This document shows, in pieces, positions 19,230 through 27,130 of a stretch of DNA of 64,000 nucleotides. The notes under the pieces are model-generated. The model saw nothing but the letters and a program-made list of their open reading frames with translations. It was not told where the DNA came from and made no database searches. The position numbers and the translations under genes are program-made. Each line of letters opens with the position of its first letter. The first letter of the stretch is position 1. This DNA comes from Paenibacillus daejeonensis DSM 15491. Lineage in GTDB: Bacteria > Bacillota > Bacilli > Paenibacillales > Paenibacillaceae. The stretch lies in the NCBI RefSeq assembly GCF_000378385.1, contig NZ_KB899663.1, positions 41,417 through 105,416 on the forward strand, in the 5' to 3' direction.

Positions 19230-20456
19230 ATGATGGATATTACGGCAGCTTTTAACGATGACGCCTTTAAGGCATACATACTGGAACACTTCTGTGAGGG
19301 TCGCGAGCGCATTGAGCAAGCGGATGTAGCGCATATCTCGGAGCTGGATGTTTCCCGTCAGGGCTTGGTGAGTCTGGGCGGTATCGAGCACTTTGGCAGA
19401 CTCGAGGTTCTGGATTGCTCCTATAACAAGCTGACGACGCTTGAGCTTGACAGCCTGAGGGAGCTGCAGTCGCTGACTTGCGGCGGTAATCGCCTGACGA
19501 ATCTCAACACCTCAGAGCTCCCGCTGCTGCAGGAGCTGAATGTCAACCAGAACGAGCTGCTTGCGCTGAACCTGACGGCTAATCCCGAATTGGAGGTTTT
19601 GGATTGTGGCTTCAATCGTCTCCGCCAGCTGGATGTGAGCGGCAACCCTGCATTGACGACGCTAACGTGCTACTGGAATTTGTTGTCGGAGCTGGAGCTG
19701 GGACAGAACACGCTGCTGCAGACGCTGGAGTGCGGATATAACGCCTTGTTCGAATTAAGCTTAGTCCACAATAAGTCGCTCGTGCGCCTCGACTGCGGAC
19801 ATAACTATCTAAGCCGCCTGAACCTCACGGCCTGCGCTCAGCTTGAGGAGCTGCGGTGCAACCACAATCATCTGACGGAGCTGGATCTCTCCGGCAATCC
19901 GACGCTCAAGAGCCTGCGCTGCTTCAACACCCACATCTCGGAGCTGGAGCTGAGCCATATCGGAGAACTCGCCGAGCTCTTCTGCTCCGACACCAAGATT
20001 GCTGCTCTAGCATTGGAGCAGCTCCCGAAGCTGAAGCAGCTGGATATTGCCAATACGCTGATTGCGTATCCGGATTATCCGGTAGATGATGTTGGCACCT
20101 TCGTGTATGACCCTGCCGTAACTTGCTATTCCGCGAATCTGGACACCTCGGGCCAACAGTATGCGATAACGACGGAAGCCTCCGATCCGGCAGCGATGGA
20201 GCGGTTGGCACCTTATATCCAACATGCGTGGCAGAGACGGGAAGCTCTCCAAGCGGATGGGCTGGCACACATTGCCGAGCTGCACCCCGATGAGAATGTC
20301 AGCGAACTCGTCATGTCCGAATGGATGGTGAGTACCGAGGAGAGCATTCGCATCGGGTTTGAAGCCGGTGAAACACCGTCTGGCCATCTCGTTATCTATG
20401 TCGTCTTTGATGCACAGCTGGAGCGGGACGACGAACTGGTCTATGAAATCTATTAA
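19230..20456 (+). CDS. Cytoplasmic leucine-rich-repeat protein
   Basis: 408 residues with no signal peptide or membrane segment. Residues about 50-280 hold roughly eleven LRRs of 21-22 residues of the L-x(2)-L-x-C-x(2)-N-x-L form (LTCGGNRLTNL, LDCGFNRLRQL, LDCGHNYLSRL). The Cys at the C/N ladder position is regular. The last 110 residues form an alpha/beta domain I do not recognise (YAITTEASDPAAMERL, LVIYVVFDAQLERDDELVYEIY). LRR scaffolds usually bind proteins; the partner is unknown. GGAGGAG precedes the start (ATG 19230 or 19233). Confidence 0.8.
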   Translation: MMDITAAFNDDAFKAYILEHFCEGRERIEQADVAHISELDVSRQGLVSLGGIEHFGRLEVLDCSYNKLTTLELDSLRELQSLTCGGNRLTNLNTSELPLLQELNVNQNELLALNLTANPELEVLDCGFNRLRQLDVSGNPALTTLTCYWNLLSELELGQNTLLQTLECGYNALFELSLVHNKSLVRLDCGHNYLSRLNLTACAQLEELRCNHNHLTELDLSGNPTLKSLRCFNTHISELELSHIGELAELFCSDTKIAALALEQLPKLKQLDIANTLIAYPDYPVDDVGTFVYDPAVTCYSANLDTSGQQYAITTEASDPAAMERLAPYIQHAWQRREALQADGLAHIAELHPDENVSELVMSEWMVSTEESIRIGFEAGETPSGHLVIYVVFDAQLERDDELVYEIY

Positions 20457-20472
20457 GGAAGCAGGTGATTCC

Positions 20473-21282
20473 GTGTCCGAGGCTACGATTAAAGCCAAAA
20501 CCTTGGGTGAGTATTTGAAATCCAGAAGAGAACGACTGCAGCCAGAGCAAGTTGGCCTTAAAGTTCATGGGCAAAGGCGTACTCCGGGCCTGCGGCGGGA
20601 AGAGGTTGCCCTGCTGGCGGGGGTAAGCGTGACTTATTACACTTGGTTGGAGCAAGGAAGATCTGTAACGGCATCCAGAGATGTAATCCAGAGTCTTGCC
20701 CGCGCACTCCAGTTGTCGCCCGAGGAGAGAGCCCATCTGGTTCATTTGTGGGACCCCCACGAGGAAGAGCGACGAAACGATAGGCCATCTGCAACCGGGC
20801 TTGAGATGCTGCAGAGCTCTGTCGATGCATTTGCTTGCCCCGCTTTTGTTACCAATGAGCGGACAGAGCTACTGGCCTGGAACCAGGAGGCGGCGACATG
20901 GCTGACTGACTTCGGGGCAATGACACCAGAGCACCGGGTATTTATTCAATTGTTGTTTACGGCTCCTGCGTTCCGAGAGCGTATTGTGAACTGGGACAGC
21001 TTCGTGCAGTTTGCCGTACCTGTCTTTAGAACGTACTGCGATCAGCATGCCGACGATCCTTGGTATGAAAAAGCAGCAGCGGAGCTCCGTGAAGTCAGTT
21101 CAACATTTACTCAGCTGTGGGACCGATATGATATTGGCGTGCGCAATGTGAGCCGAGTGATGCTGCGGCACCCGGACACTTCGGAACCGACAGCCTTCGA
21201 GGTGCAGTCCTGGTCTACGATTGCGGAGGGGGAGAACGTGCATATGTGCCTCTATACCCCGGTCCGTGCAAGCGAAAGTTAA
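20473..21282 (+). CDS. MmyB-like helix-turn-helix regulator
   Basis: About 269 residues. N-terminal XRE-type HTH (LGEYLKSRRERL, RTPGLRREEVALLAGVS, YTWLEQGR) followed by the PAS-like MmyB ligand-binding domain (AFVTNERTELLAWNQEA, SWSTIAEGENVHMCLYTP). This family is common in Actinobacteria and Bacilli, often next to oxidoreductase genes it controls; the aldo/keto reductase 110 bp downstream is a plausible target. I chose GTG 20473 with AGGTG upstream. An ATG at 20443 inside the preceding gene is possible but lacks a site. Confidence 0.88.
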   Translation: MSEATIKAKTLGEYLKSRRERLQPEQVGLKVHGQRRTPGLRREEVALLAGVSVTYYTWLEQGRSVTASRDVIQSLARALQLSPEERAHLVHLWDPHEEERRNDRPSATGLEMLQSSVDAFACPAFVTNERTELLAWNQEAATWLTDFGAMTPEHRVFIQLLFTAPAFRERIVNWDSFVQFAVPVFRTYCDQHADDPWYEKAAAELREVSSTFTQLWDRYDIGVRNVSRVMLRHPDTSEPTAFEVQSWSTIAEGENVHMCLYTPVRASES

Positions 21283-21393
21283 TTCTGCTGCCTGGTAATT
21301 TGCTTACCCGTAAGAGCGTGGTGTGGCTGCTCTTGTATGGATCCGTTAGACTTATCTTCGTTGGTACATAACTGAGCAGGGAGGATACACAGG

Positions 21394-22344
21394 ATGAAGA
21401 GCAGCAAGCTGGGAAACGAAGGACTGGAAGTGTCCGCAATGGGTCTGGGCATTATGATGATGCCTGACAATGAGGAATCCATTCATACCATTCATGGAGC
21501 GATGGAGCTTGGGGTCACGTTGTTCGACACTGCAGATTTGTACGGGGACTTTGTCCGTGGGCGGTTCGGTGAAAATGAGAAATTGCTCGGACGGTCACTG
21601 AAGGGCCGGCGGGATCAGGCCGTGGTCGCCACGAAGTTCGGAATTACGCACGGTCAAGGCCCCAAAGGAGACCCTGCCTATATTAAAAAGTCTGTTGATG
21701 CCAGTCTATACAGTCTGGGTATCGATTATATTGACCTGTATTACCAGCACCGACCAGATCCCCACACGCCAGTTGAAGAAACGGTAGGCACGCTGGCTGA
21801 TTTGGTGCAGCAGGGCAAAGTACGGTATATCGGATTGTCTGAGGCCCCGCCCGACATCATCCGTCGCGCACATGCCGTTCATCCGCTCTCCGCTGTGCAG
21901 ACCGAGTATTCGCTATGGAGCCGCGAGGTCGAGGATGAGGTGATACCTGTGCTGAGGGAGCTGGGGATTGGCCTGGTCCCCTACAGTCCGCTCGGCAGAG
22001 GTTTTCTGACGGGGCAGATCAAGCAGCCGGAGGACCTCCCTGCAGACGACTACCGCCATCACTTTCCGCGGTTTCAAGGCGAGAATTTCTACAAAAACAT
22101 TGCCGTTGTGGGCCTGATTGAGGAGATGGCGCTTCGCAAGGGCTGTTCTCCGGCACAGTTAGCCTTGGCTTGGCTGATGAGTCAAGGCGAGGGGATCGTG
22201 CCGATCCCCGGAACCAAGAGGCTGGAAAGGGTGCAGGAAAACCTGGGAGCACTCGCCATCACCTTGACTGCGGATGACTTGAGCGAAATCGAACGGATTT
22301 CGCCCAAGAACGTCGCTGCTGGTAGCCGGTTCGGTGCGTTCTAG
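21394..22344 (+). CDS. Aldo/keto reductase
   Basis: 316 residues, a complete TIM-barrel AKR. The catalytic tetrad is visible: Asp and Tyr in FDTADLYGD, Lys in VVATKFG, His in YYQHRPD. The NADPH-binding C-terminal segment [18 protein letters not shown] is also present. Closest in style to the YghZ/Tas-like AKR13-type reductases that detoxify aldehydes or ketones; the substrate is unknown. GGGAGG precedes the ATG. It is probably controlled by the MmyB-like regulator upstream. The stop lies 6 bp from the convergent fchA stop. Confidence 0.92.
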   Translation: MKSSKLGNEGLEVSAMGLGIMMMPDNEESIHTIHGAMELGVTLFDTADLYGDFVRGRFGENEKLLGRSLKGRRDQAVVATKFGITHGQGPKGDPAYIKKSVDASLYSLGIDYIDLYYQHRPDPHTPVEETVGTLADLVQQGKVRYIGLSEAPPDIIRRAHAVHPLSAVQTEYSLWSREVEDEVIPVLRELGIGLVPYSPLGRGFLTGQIKQPEDLPADDYRHHFPRFQGENFYKNIAVVGLIEEMALRKGCSPAQLALAWLMSQGEGIVPIPGTKRLERVQENLGALAITLTADDLSEIERISPKNVAAGSRFGAF

Positions 22345-22350
22345 TTGTGA

Positions 22351-22986
22351 CTAAGATCCAATCCTTGACCGTGTAACAGCCAGGGCCTCGCTTCTCAGAT
22401 CCGTAATCTCGTGGATCAGGGCAGCGAGGTCTTCGGCGTACTGCGCCTTCTGCGCGGAATCCCGAATCGAGGCCAGGTTAATCTCCACCGTCAGTCCGGC
22501 AGACTGAGCTGCGGCCTCGAAGAGAATGGCGCCAATGCCCAGGTCGGAGATAACATGCGGGTTGCAGATGCCGGCGAGGCTCCGGGTACATCGCATACCA
22601 TCCCGACATAGCCGGGCCAACTGCAGCGGTACCTCAATGGCCTTGGCGGCAGCGGCATCGATGGCTTGACGGCGGGCTTGCTTTTCCTCATCCGTCGTCT
22701 TGGACAAGCGTATCGCTTGCATGTAGCCATCAAATGCGGCGATGTCGGCCTGCATCAGTTGTTCACACGTTCCGGTCAGCTGCTCCAGCAGACCGACGGC
22801 TTCATCGGTCTGGCTCAGGTGCTCCGTATACTTGTCGCCCTGCGAGAGCCGAGCGGCCATCGACGTCATGGAACTGGCGAGCGCCGCAGCGAGGGAAGCG
22901 ACGCTGCCGCCACCCGGTGTCGGCTGTGCGCTGGCGGCTTGTGACAGAAATTCGTGGATGCTATGCTCCCAAGTCAGTTTCTCCAT
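22351..22986 (-). CDS. fchA: Cyclodeaminase/cyclohydrolase family protein (FchA-like)
   Basis: 211 residues, helical. The family motif TPGGGSVASLAAALASSM is present near residue 25, as in formimino-THF cyclodeaminase (FTCD C-domain) and clostridial methenyl-THF cyclohydrolase FchA. It interconverts one-carbon units on tetrahydrofolate. The ATG at 22986 overlaps the folD stop (TAATG) and has GAGGAGG upstream; a GTG at 22995 sits almost on that site and is less likely. It forms an operon with folD and falls under the same riboswitch. Confidence 0.9.
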   Translation of the reverse strand: MEKLTWEHSIHEFLSQAASAQPTPGGGSVASLAAALASSMTSMAARLSQGDKYTEHLSQTDEAVGLLEQLTGTCEQLMQADIAAFDGYMQAIRLSKTTDEEKQARRQAIDAAAAKAIEVPLQLARLCRDGMRCTRSLAGICNPHVISDLGIGAILFEAAAQSAGLTVEINLASIRDSAQKAQYAEDLAALIHEITDLRSEALAVTRSRIGS

Positions 22987-23843
22987 TATCTCCACGCCTC
23001 CTCAAACTGTCCGCGTACGGCCTGCATCAGATTTTCGAACAGGATTGCCGTCGTCAGCGTACCCACGCCTCCGGGTACAGGCGATATAGCAGTTGCACGA
23101 TCACGCGCTTCAGGCGCGACATCACCCACGATGCGTCCATCCTCCGTTTCATGAATACCGGCATCAATGACGACAAGCCCGGGATGAACCATGTCCGCGC
23201 GCACTGTATTCGGCCGACCTACAGCTACAAAAGCGATGTCAGCATGCCCCAGGTGGAAGGCCAGATCCGGCGTCCGCGAGTGACAGAGCGTGACGGTTGC
23301 TTGTTCGCGCTGCAGCATATGGAATAGCGGCATACCAACGGTCTGGCCACGTCCGACCAGCGTCACATTTTTCCCTTCGAGGGTGTAGCCATAATGCTTC
23401 AAGAGCCGGATGCAGGCCTGGGGCGTGGCGGGATAGAGACCCGGTTCACCAGTTATCGTCGCCTGCTGGTTATAATGGTTCACGCCATCGATATCTTTTT
23501 CGGCACAGACTTCATTCTCCAGATGTCTGCCAGCTAGATGTGGAGGAAGGGGGAGCTCCAGCAGGATGCCATGCACGGTCGGGTCCGTTTTCCATGCTTC
23601 CAGAATGTTTAACACTTCTTCTTCGCTCACCTGTGCGCTTACGGTTCGAAGCTCATAATTGATCCCCAGCTTCTCAGCTACCTTCCGCTTGGCCTGCGCG
23701 TAATAGGCAGAGGCAGGATCGCCTTCCACCAGCAGAACGGCAAGTGTAGGATAGATCCCTTTTTGTTTGCACGCTTCAACCTCTAGCGCGATCTTGCGGT
23801 ACACCTCATCGGCAGCTTCCCTTGCTTTCATAATGACAGTCAT
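22986..23843 (-). CDS. folD: FolD-family methylene-THF dehydrogenase/cyclohydrolase
   Basis: 285 residues, normal FolD length. Substrate-domain motif YYAQAKRKVAEKLGI carries the catalytic Lys, and DIDGVNHYN carries the conserved Asp. The Rossmann motif is VGRGQTVGMP. Several signatures depart from canonical FolD: PATP for PCTP, VGRGQTVG for VGRSxxVG, and PVPGGVGTLTTA for PVPGGVGPMT. With fchA coupled downstream, this may be a paralogue acting mainly as dehydrogenase (inference). Start ATG 23843 has AAGGAGG 8 nt upstream; the frame extends further back only through the riboswitch. Confidence 0.92.
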   Translation of the reverse strand: MTVIMKAREAADEVYRKIALEVEACKQKGIYPTLAVLLVEGDPASAYYAQAKRKVAEKLGINYELRTVSAQVSEEEVLNILEAWKTDPTVHGILLELPLPPHLAGRHLENEVCAEKDIDGVNHYNQQATITGEPGLYPATPQACIRLLKHYGYTLEGKNVTLVGRGQTVGMPLFHMLQREQATVTLCHSRTPDLAFHLGHADIAFVAVGRPNTVRADMVHPGLVVIDAGIHETEDGRIVGDVAPEARDRATAISPVPGGVGTLTTAILFENLMQAVRGQFEEAWR

Positions 23844-23880
23844 TGCGATGACCTCCTTAAGAATGGGATGGCACGAACGA

Positions 23881-23933
23881 AAAAAAGTATCTGTACGCAG
23901 CTCGTCATCAGACGCAGCTGTGTTCAGATACTT
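23881..23933 (-). terminator. Riboswitch expression-platform terminator before folD
   Basis: On the minus strand, AAGTATCTG and CAGATACTT close a long stem, with inner AGCTGCGTC/CGAGCT pairing, followed directly by seven Ts. It lies just after the ZTP aptamer and before the folD ribosome-binding site, the arrangement of a transcription-terminating OFF state. Confidence 0.88.
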
Positions 23934-23935
23934 TT

Positions 23936-24013
23936 CCCAGGCGAACGGAACCGATCGACCTGTAGGCTCCCTTGTGGTTGATTCCACTCTCATCGCCAGT
24001 CGCTTACAGGGGT
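23936..24013 (-). ncRNA. ZTP riboswitch (pfl motif) aptamer
   Basis: Read on the minus strand, the region has the ZTP layout. P1 pairs CCTGTA (24010-24005) with TACAGG (23964-23959). Conserved GACTGGCGA lies inside, P2 pairs GTGG (987-984) with CCAC (977-974), then AAGGGAGC, a short P3 (CGG/CCG) and the conserved closing CGCCTGGG at 23943-23936. ZTP/ZMP accumulates when 10-formyl-THF is scarce, and the riboswitch then turns on folate and purine genes. folD plus fchA downstream fits exactly, as does the adjacent terminator. A THF riboswitch was considered but lacks its motifs here. Confidence 0.9.
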
Positions 24014-24078
24014 TTCCACCATCGTATCAGACTAGAATGTGATTGAAAAGGGGTTTTTCACCGCCACAATGTTTAAGC

Positions 24079-24999
24079 TTAGGCTTCCTCTGGCCTGGCA
24101 TGCCAGTCTTCCTCGGTCATATCGGCATGGACGCCGATACCCGCTCGACTGCCTGAGGCAGCGGCAAAGATAAGCTGAGCAGGCATTACATACGCCGCAT
24201 CTCCGGCTGCATAAACGCCGGGAACGCTCGTCCGTCCCATCTCGTCGACGACCAGACCATCCAACTGATTTTTCTCACATCCCAGTGCTTCATGCAGCGC
24301 GAGATTCGGTACCTGAGCGGGCGAGAGAAATCCGCCGCTTCGAGCGATCCGGCTACCGTCTGCGAAGATGACCTCCTCCAGCTGCCCATCCCGCCCGGCA
24401 AAGGAGGCGATTGGTTTATCAATAATGGGGATATTGCGTTTGGCGAGCTGTTGCCGTTCCTCATCAGTTATCGTTCCCTTGCCATTGGTGCAGAGCACGA
24501 GATCCCGGCTCCAATTGAGCAGCAGCTTGGCTTTGTGGAACAGATCCTTGTATTCCGAGACCGCGACCAATGGTTGATCACGCAGCTCCCAGCCGTCGCA
24601 GAACGGGCAGTTGAACAAGCTTGTGCCGTAAAATTCACGCGCGCCTTCAATTTCGGGGAGAACCTCCTTCAGGCCGGAGGACAAGATCAGCTTGCGAGCC
24701 TGGATGCGCTGGCCTGATGCTGTCTCAATCCGGAAGTGGTTGCCGTCCTGTTCGATCCGGGTAACCTCCACTTCCTGGTGCTCTACACTTGGATACCGAA
24801 GGACCTCCTCGTAAGCAATTCGGCGAAACTCGGCAGGCTTTACTCCATCCCGGGTAATGAAACCGTGCGACTCATGAGTCACGGCATTGCGGGGCTGGTT
24901 GTTATCAAGCAGAATGACCTTGCGCCGGGCCCGGCCCAGCACCAATGCAGCATTTAACCCAGCGGGCCCGCCGCCTACAATTGCGCAATCGTATGTCAT
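24079..24999 (-). CDS. TrxB-like NAD(P)/FAD disulfide oxidoreductase
   Basis: 306 residues. FAD-binding GGGPAGLNAALVLGRARRKV at the N-terminus, a redox-active CPFCDGWE motif near residue 130, and a C-terminal FAD motif PGVYAAGDAAYV. Length and order match low-molecular-weight thioredoxin reductases, but the dithiol is CPFC rather than the CATC of TrxB, and the central NADPH-binding motif is weak. The real electron acceptor is unclear, so a thioredoxin-reductase-like flavoprotein is the safest call. It has its own consensus promoter with an inverted repeat in the leader. Confidence 0.88.
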   Translation of the reverse strand: MTYDCAIVGGGPAGLNAALVLGRARRKVILLDNNQPRNAVTHESHGFITRDGVKPAEFRRIAYEEVLRYPSVEHQEVEVTRIEQDGNHFRIETASGQRIQARKLILSSGLKEVLPEIEGAREFYGTSLFNCPFCDGWELRDQPLVAVSEYKDLFHKAKLLLNWSRDLVLCTNGKGTITDEERQQLAKRNIPIIDKPIASFAGRDGQLEEVIFADGSRIARSGGFLSPAQVPNLALHEALGCEKNQLDGLVVDEMGRTSVPGVYAAGDAAYVMPAQLIFAAASGSRAGIGVHADMTEEDWHARPEEA

Positions 25000-25031
25000 T
25001 AATAGTACCTCCAGAGATTAGTGGATTTAAG

Positions 25032-25078
25032 AGATTCGTATAGTCCTTTATTTGAATAATAAAAGACCTTGTGAATCT
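25032..25078. promoter_or_regulatory. Nested inverted repeat at the TrxB-like gene start site
   Basis: Outer arms AGATTC (25032-25037) and GAATCT (25073-25078) enclose GTCCTTTATT and AATAAAAGAC. It begins at about +1 of the minus-strand promoter, so it could be a repressor operator or a 5' UTR hairpin. No terminator-type T-run follows. Confidence 0.6.
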
Positions 25079-25108
25079 ATAATAGACGGGATTGGTTCCT
25101 GTTGTCAA
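25079..25108 (-). promoter_or_regulatory. SigA-type promoter of the TrxB-like gene
   Basis: On the minus strand, a perfect TTGACA (25108-25103), an 18-nt spacer and TATTAT (25084-25079). Confidence 0.7.
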
Positions 25109-25147
25109 TGCCCGCCTCGTGATTCATAATCAAAGTGAGGTGAGCAC

Positions 25148-25585
25148 ATGAACATTGAACAAGCCACAACTGCGCATGTCGATGATGTGACTAGTCTGGC
25201 ACTATTGCTGTGGCCGGACAATGAACGAGATCCGTTGCGATCGGAGTTTGCAGAGATGGTAGGGGCGGACCGGGATCAAGTATTCGTCGCACGAGAGGGT
25301 GAAGAGACCATTGGCTTCATCCATGTATCCATCCGAGTCGACTATGTTGAAGGCTCTACGACCAGCCCGGTCGGTTTCATCGAAGGGATCTATGTGTTGG
25401 AGCAGCATCGGGGGCAAGGGGTTTCCAGACAATTGGTCGAAGCGGCGGCTGACTGGTCCCTAAGCAAGGGATGCCGCGAGTTGGCTTCGGATACAGAGCT
25501 GCATAATACGGACAGTCAAGCGTTTCACGAGCGGATCGGCTTTCGCGAAGCCGGCCGGACGGTGACTTATATCAAGGATTTGTGA
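25148..25585 (+). CDS. Aminoglycoside 6'-N-acetyltransferase-like GNAT enzyme
   Basis: 145 residues, a single GNAT domain. It carries the AAC(6')-I block: VDYVEGSTTSPVGFIEGIYV, then the acetyl-CoA loop EQHRGQGVSRQLVEAA, ELASDTELHN and FHERIGFREAGR. This order (YVxG, TSPVGFxEGIYV, ASD, H-x-LGF-like) is characteristic of the chromosomal AAC(6')-Ig/Ih-type enzymes that acetylate the 6' amine of aminoglycosides with acetyl-CoA. Substrate range cannot be judged from sequence. ATG 25148 follows GAGGTGAGC. The next gene starts 12 bp downstream, so they are probably co-transcribed. Confidence 0.82.
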   Translation: MNIEQATTAHVDDVTSLALLLWPDNERDPLRSEFAEMVGADRDQVFVAREGEETIGFIHVSIRVDYVEGSTTSPVGFIEGIYVLEQHRGQGVSRQLVEAAADWSLSKGCRELASDTELHNTDSQAFHERIGFREAGRTVTYIKDL

Positions 25586-25596
25586 GGACTATACCT

Positions 25597-26190
25597 ATGT
25601 CAAAATTTCTAAAACGATACGGTCTGTTCATTCTGGCAGGACTCATCCTGATCGGTGGCATCGGCGTATCCGGAGCAGCGATGATGGCCACCGTTGTTCG
25701 GATGGAGCGAATCGAGCTGCCGCTTGATACAACAATTGAACTCCGTCTGCAACCTGGCACGTATCTTATCTTTCAAGAATTTGAAATTCACTCCCCTATT
25801 CTCCCAGTTAGCGCTTCGTTCACCACAGAGACGCCAACGGACGAACCACTTAACCCATTATCCGTTGAAGTGTTTAAGGAGCAGCATCAACTTCGGGTGC
25901 ATCCGGACACATCTACCACGTACACGTTGAATGGAAAGGGAGGGAGATCGAACTATCGTTTTCATGCAGACCAGGAGACTTGGTATACCTTGCATTTGAC
26001 TTCCACAGAGGCTATGGAAGAAGGAGAGACCTTTACCCTCCGCAAAGACTTCATGGACAATCTCATCGTCATGCTCAAGCAGATGGGAGTCATCTTCTTG
26101 GTGTTTGTGACGCTGGGTGCGGCAGGTACGATTGTCTGTCTGCGCAGCTTCCGGGCCGAACGTGAAGGGCGTCTATCGACACCGAAGTAG
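25597..26190 (+). CDS. Two-helix membrane protein of unknown function
   Basis: 197 residues. Membrane helices at about 8-33 and 158-180 flank an extracytoplasmic beta-rich domain (about 35-155; TTIELRLQPGTYLIFQEFE, STTYTLNGKGG, TWYTLHLTST), with a short charged cytoplasmic tail. I do not recognise the family. ATG 25597 has GAGGA upstream; an in-frame GTG at 25582 overlaps that site. It lies between the acetyltransferase and a GGCT-like gene, with 12 and 27 bp gaps, suggesting one transcript. Confidence 0.7.
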   Translation: MSKFLKRYGLFILAGLILIGGIGVSGAAMMATVVRMERIELPLDTTIELRLQPGTYLIFQEFEIHSPILPVSASFTTETPTDEPLNPLSVEVFKEQHQLRVHPDTSTTYTLNGKGGRSNYRFHADQETWYTLHLTSTEAMEEGETFTLRKDFMDNLIVMLKQMGVIFLVFVTLGAAGTIVCLRSFRAEREGRLSTPK

Positions 26191-26217
26191 CTAAGGAGAA
26201 TGATAGAGGAAGGGCTG

Positions 26218-26670
26218 GTGACAAAGGTGGAGTTTCATAACGAATGTGACAATGACGCGCTGGAGTCAGCCAGCCTGGTCTTTGTCTATGGCACCCTGCG
26301 CTGCAATGAATGCAATCATGCGGCCTATTTGGCGAACAGTGAACAGGTATCGGACCATGCCTTCCTCGCGGCGCAGCTGTGGGATACGGGACTCGGCTAT
26401 CCCGCCGTCCTCCCGGATGACCAAGCTCATACCCTGGGTGAGCTCTATCGAGTGACCCCGGAAGTGCTGGGCCGTTTGGATGAACTGGAGGACTACTACG
26501 GGCCGGGCGGCCCTAATGAGTATGAACGGGTGGAAGCCGAAATCGACGCAGATGGTCAGCATTACCGGGCGTGGGTATATGTGTATCTCGCAGTGCCGAG
26601 CTCCGCACGGCTGATTGCCTCCGGCGATTGGTGTGCGTATCGGCGAGCTCGCCACACAATGGAAGAATAG
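26218..26670 (+). CDS. Gamma-glutamylcyclotransferase-like (GGCT/AIG2) protein
   Basis: About 150 residues. The family signature FVYGTLRCNECNHAAYL forms the substrate loop, followed by YPAVLPD, GELYRV, LGRLDELEDYYG and YERVEAEI; the Glu in LDELEDY is the expected catalytic acid. The family includes YtfP/YkqA-type proteins acting on gamma-glutamyl compounds, but the true substrate is usually unknown. I prefer the GTG at 26218 with AGAGGA 7 nt upstream. An ATG at 26200 has AAGGAG only 1 nt away, too close for normal initiation. Confidence 0.85.
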   Translation: MTKVEFHNECDNDALESASLVFVYGTLRCNECNHAAYLANSEQVSDHAFLAAQLWDTGLGYPAVLPDDQAHTLGELYRVTPEVLGRLDELEDYYGPGGPNEYERVEAEIDADGQHYRAWVYVYLAVPSSARLIASGDWCAYRRARHTMEE

Positions 26671-26786
26671 CTGCTGTTAAACTGTCAAAGCGCATCTGAT
26701 GAAACATCTCGCTTCGGATGCCGCGAATTAGCTGCCGAAATGCATGTATTGGACGATTCGCTCCCTTCAGCTAACTTAGCTCTCCT

Positions 26787-26810
26787 ATGAATATGAAAAA
26801 TCATATTCAT
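26787..26810. other. Perfect AT-rich palindrome
   Basis: ATGAATATGA, an AAAA loop and TCATATTCAT form a 10-bp perfect hairpin followed by a T-rich stretch (TTTGCTCGTTTTTCC). It may be the terminator of the preceding three-gene transcript, or an operator. The rest of 26671-26980 is AT-rich and holds no gene I can support. Confidence 0.5.
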
Positions 26811-26982
26811 TTGCTCGTTTTTCCCCAAAACGACGCCATGAACTCGAAATATCGTGTTTATTCAGCTATCTGCAGCGCATATGACCAAAATAGATATGAA
26901 ATTTCATACTTAAATGAAATCCGCACATGCAATAATTCGCGATGAGTAAGCCCTCCTGATAACCCACTGTCAGTACAAAGCG

Positions 26983-27011
26983 TCCCTCTGCAAGACAAGA
27001 GGGGTGTTTTT
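26983..27011 (+). terminator. Terminator-like hairpin upstream of the GH2 gene
   Basis: CCCTCT (26984-26989) and AGAGGG (26998-27003) with an 8-nt loop, then TGTTTTT. It lies 300 bp after the nearest plus-strand gene, so it may end readthrough or a small untranslated transcript. Confidence 0.6.
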
Positions 27012-27019
27012 CGCGTCTC

Positions 27020-27113
27020 AATAAATGACAACAAGTGAAACTAAATAATAAAATATGATTGACTTGAAGTTAAGATCAACACATAATAAAAGTGTTCTTG
27101 TTGTCAGTTTATT
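27020..27113. promoter_or_regulatory. Promoter bracketed by long inverted-repeat arms, GH2-GH78 operon
   Basis: Arm 1 AATAAATGACAACAAG (27020-27035) and arm 2 CTTGTTGTCAGTTTATT (27097-27113) are reverse complements apart from one bulge. Between them lies TTGACT (27059-27064), a 17-nt spacer and CATAAT (27082-27087), a good SigA promoter. Arm 2 sits in the leader at about +4 to +20. Paired operators with looping, or a regulator dimer at each arm, would explain this. Confidence 0.72.
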
Positions 27114-27130
27114 TGAAAAGAGGCGTAACG

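Noticed and set aside
23844-23993. N-terminal extension of FolD by 50 residues
   Set aside because: That DNA is the riboswitch terminator and leader; ATG 23843 has a strong ribosome-binding site and starts at the normal FolD N-terminus.
23936-24013. THF riboswitch before folD
   Set aside because: The conserved GACTGGCG, AAGGGAGC and CGCCTGGG segments in this order fit the ZTP class instead.
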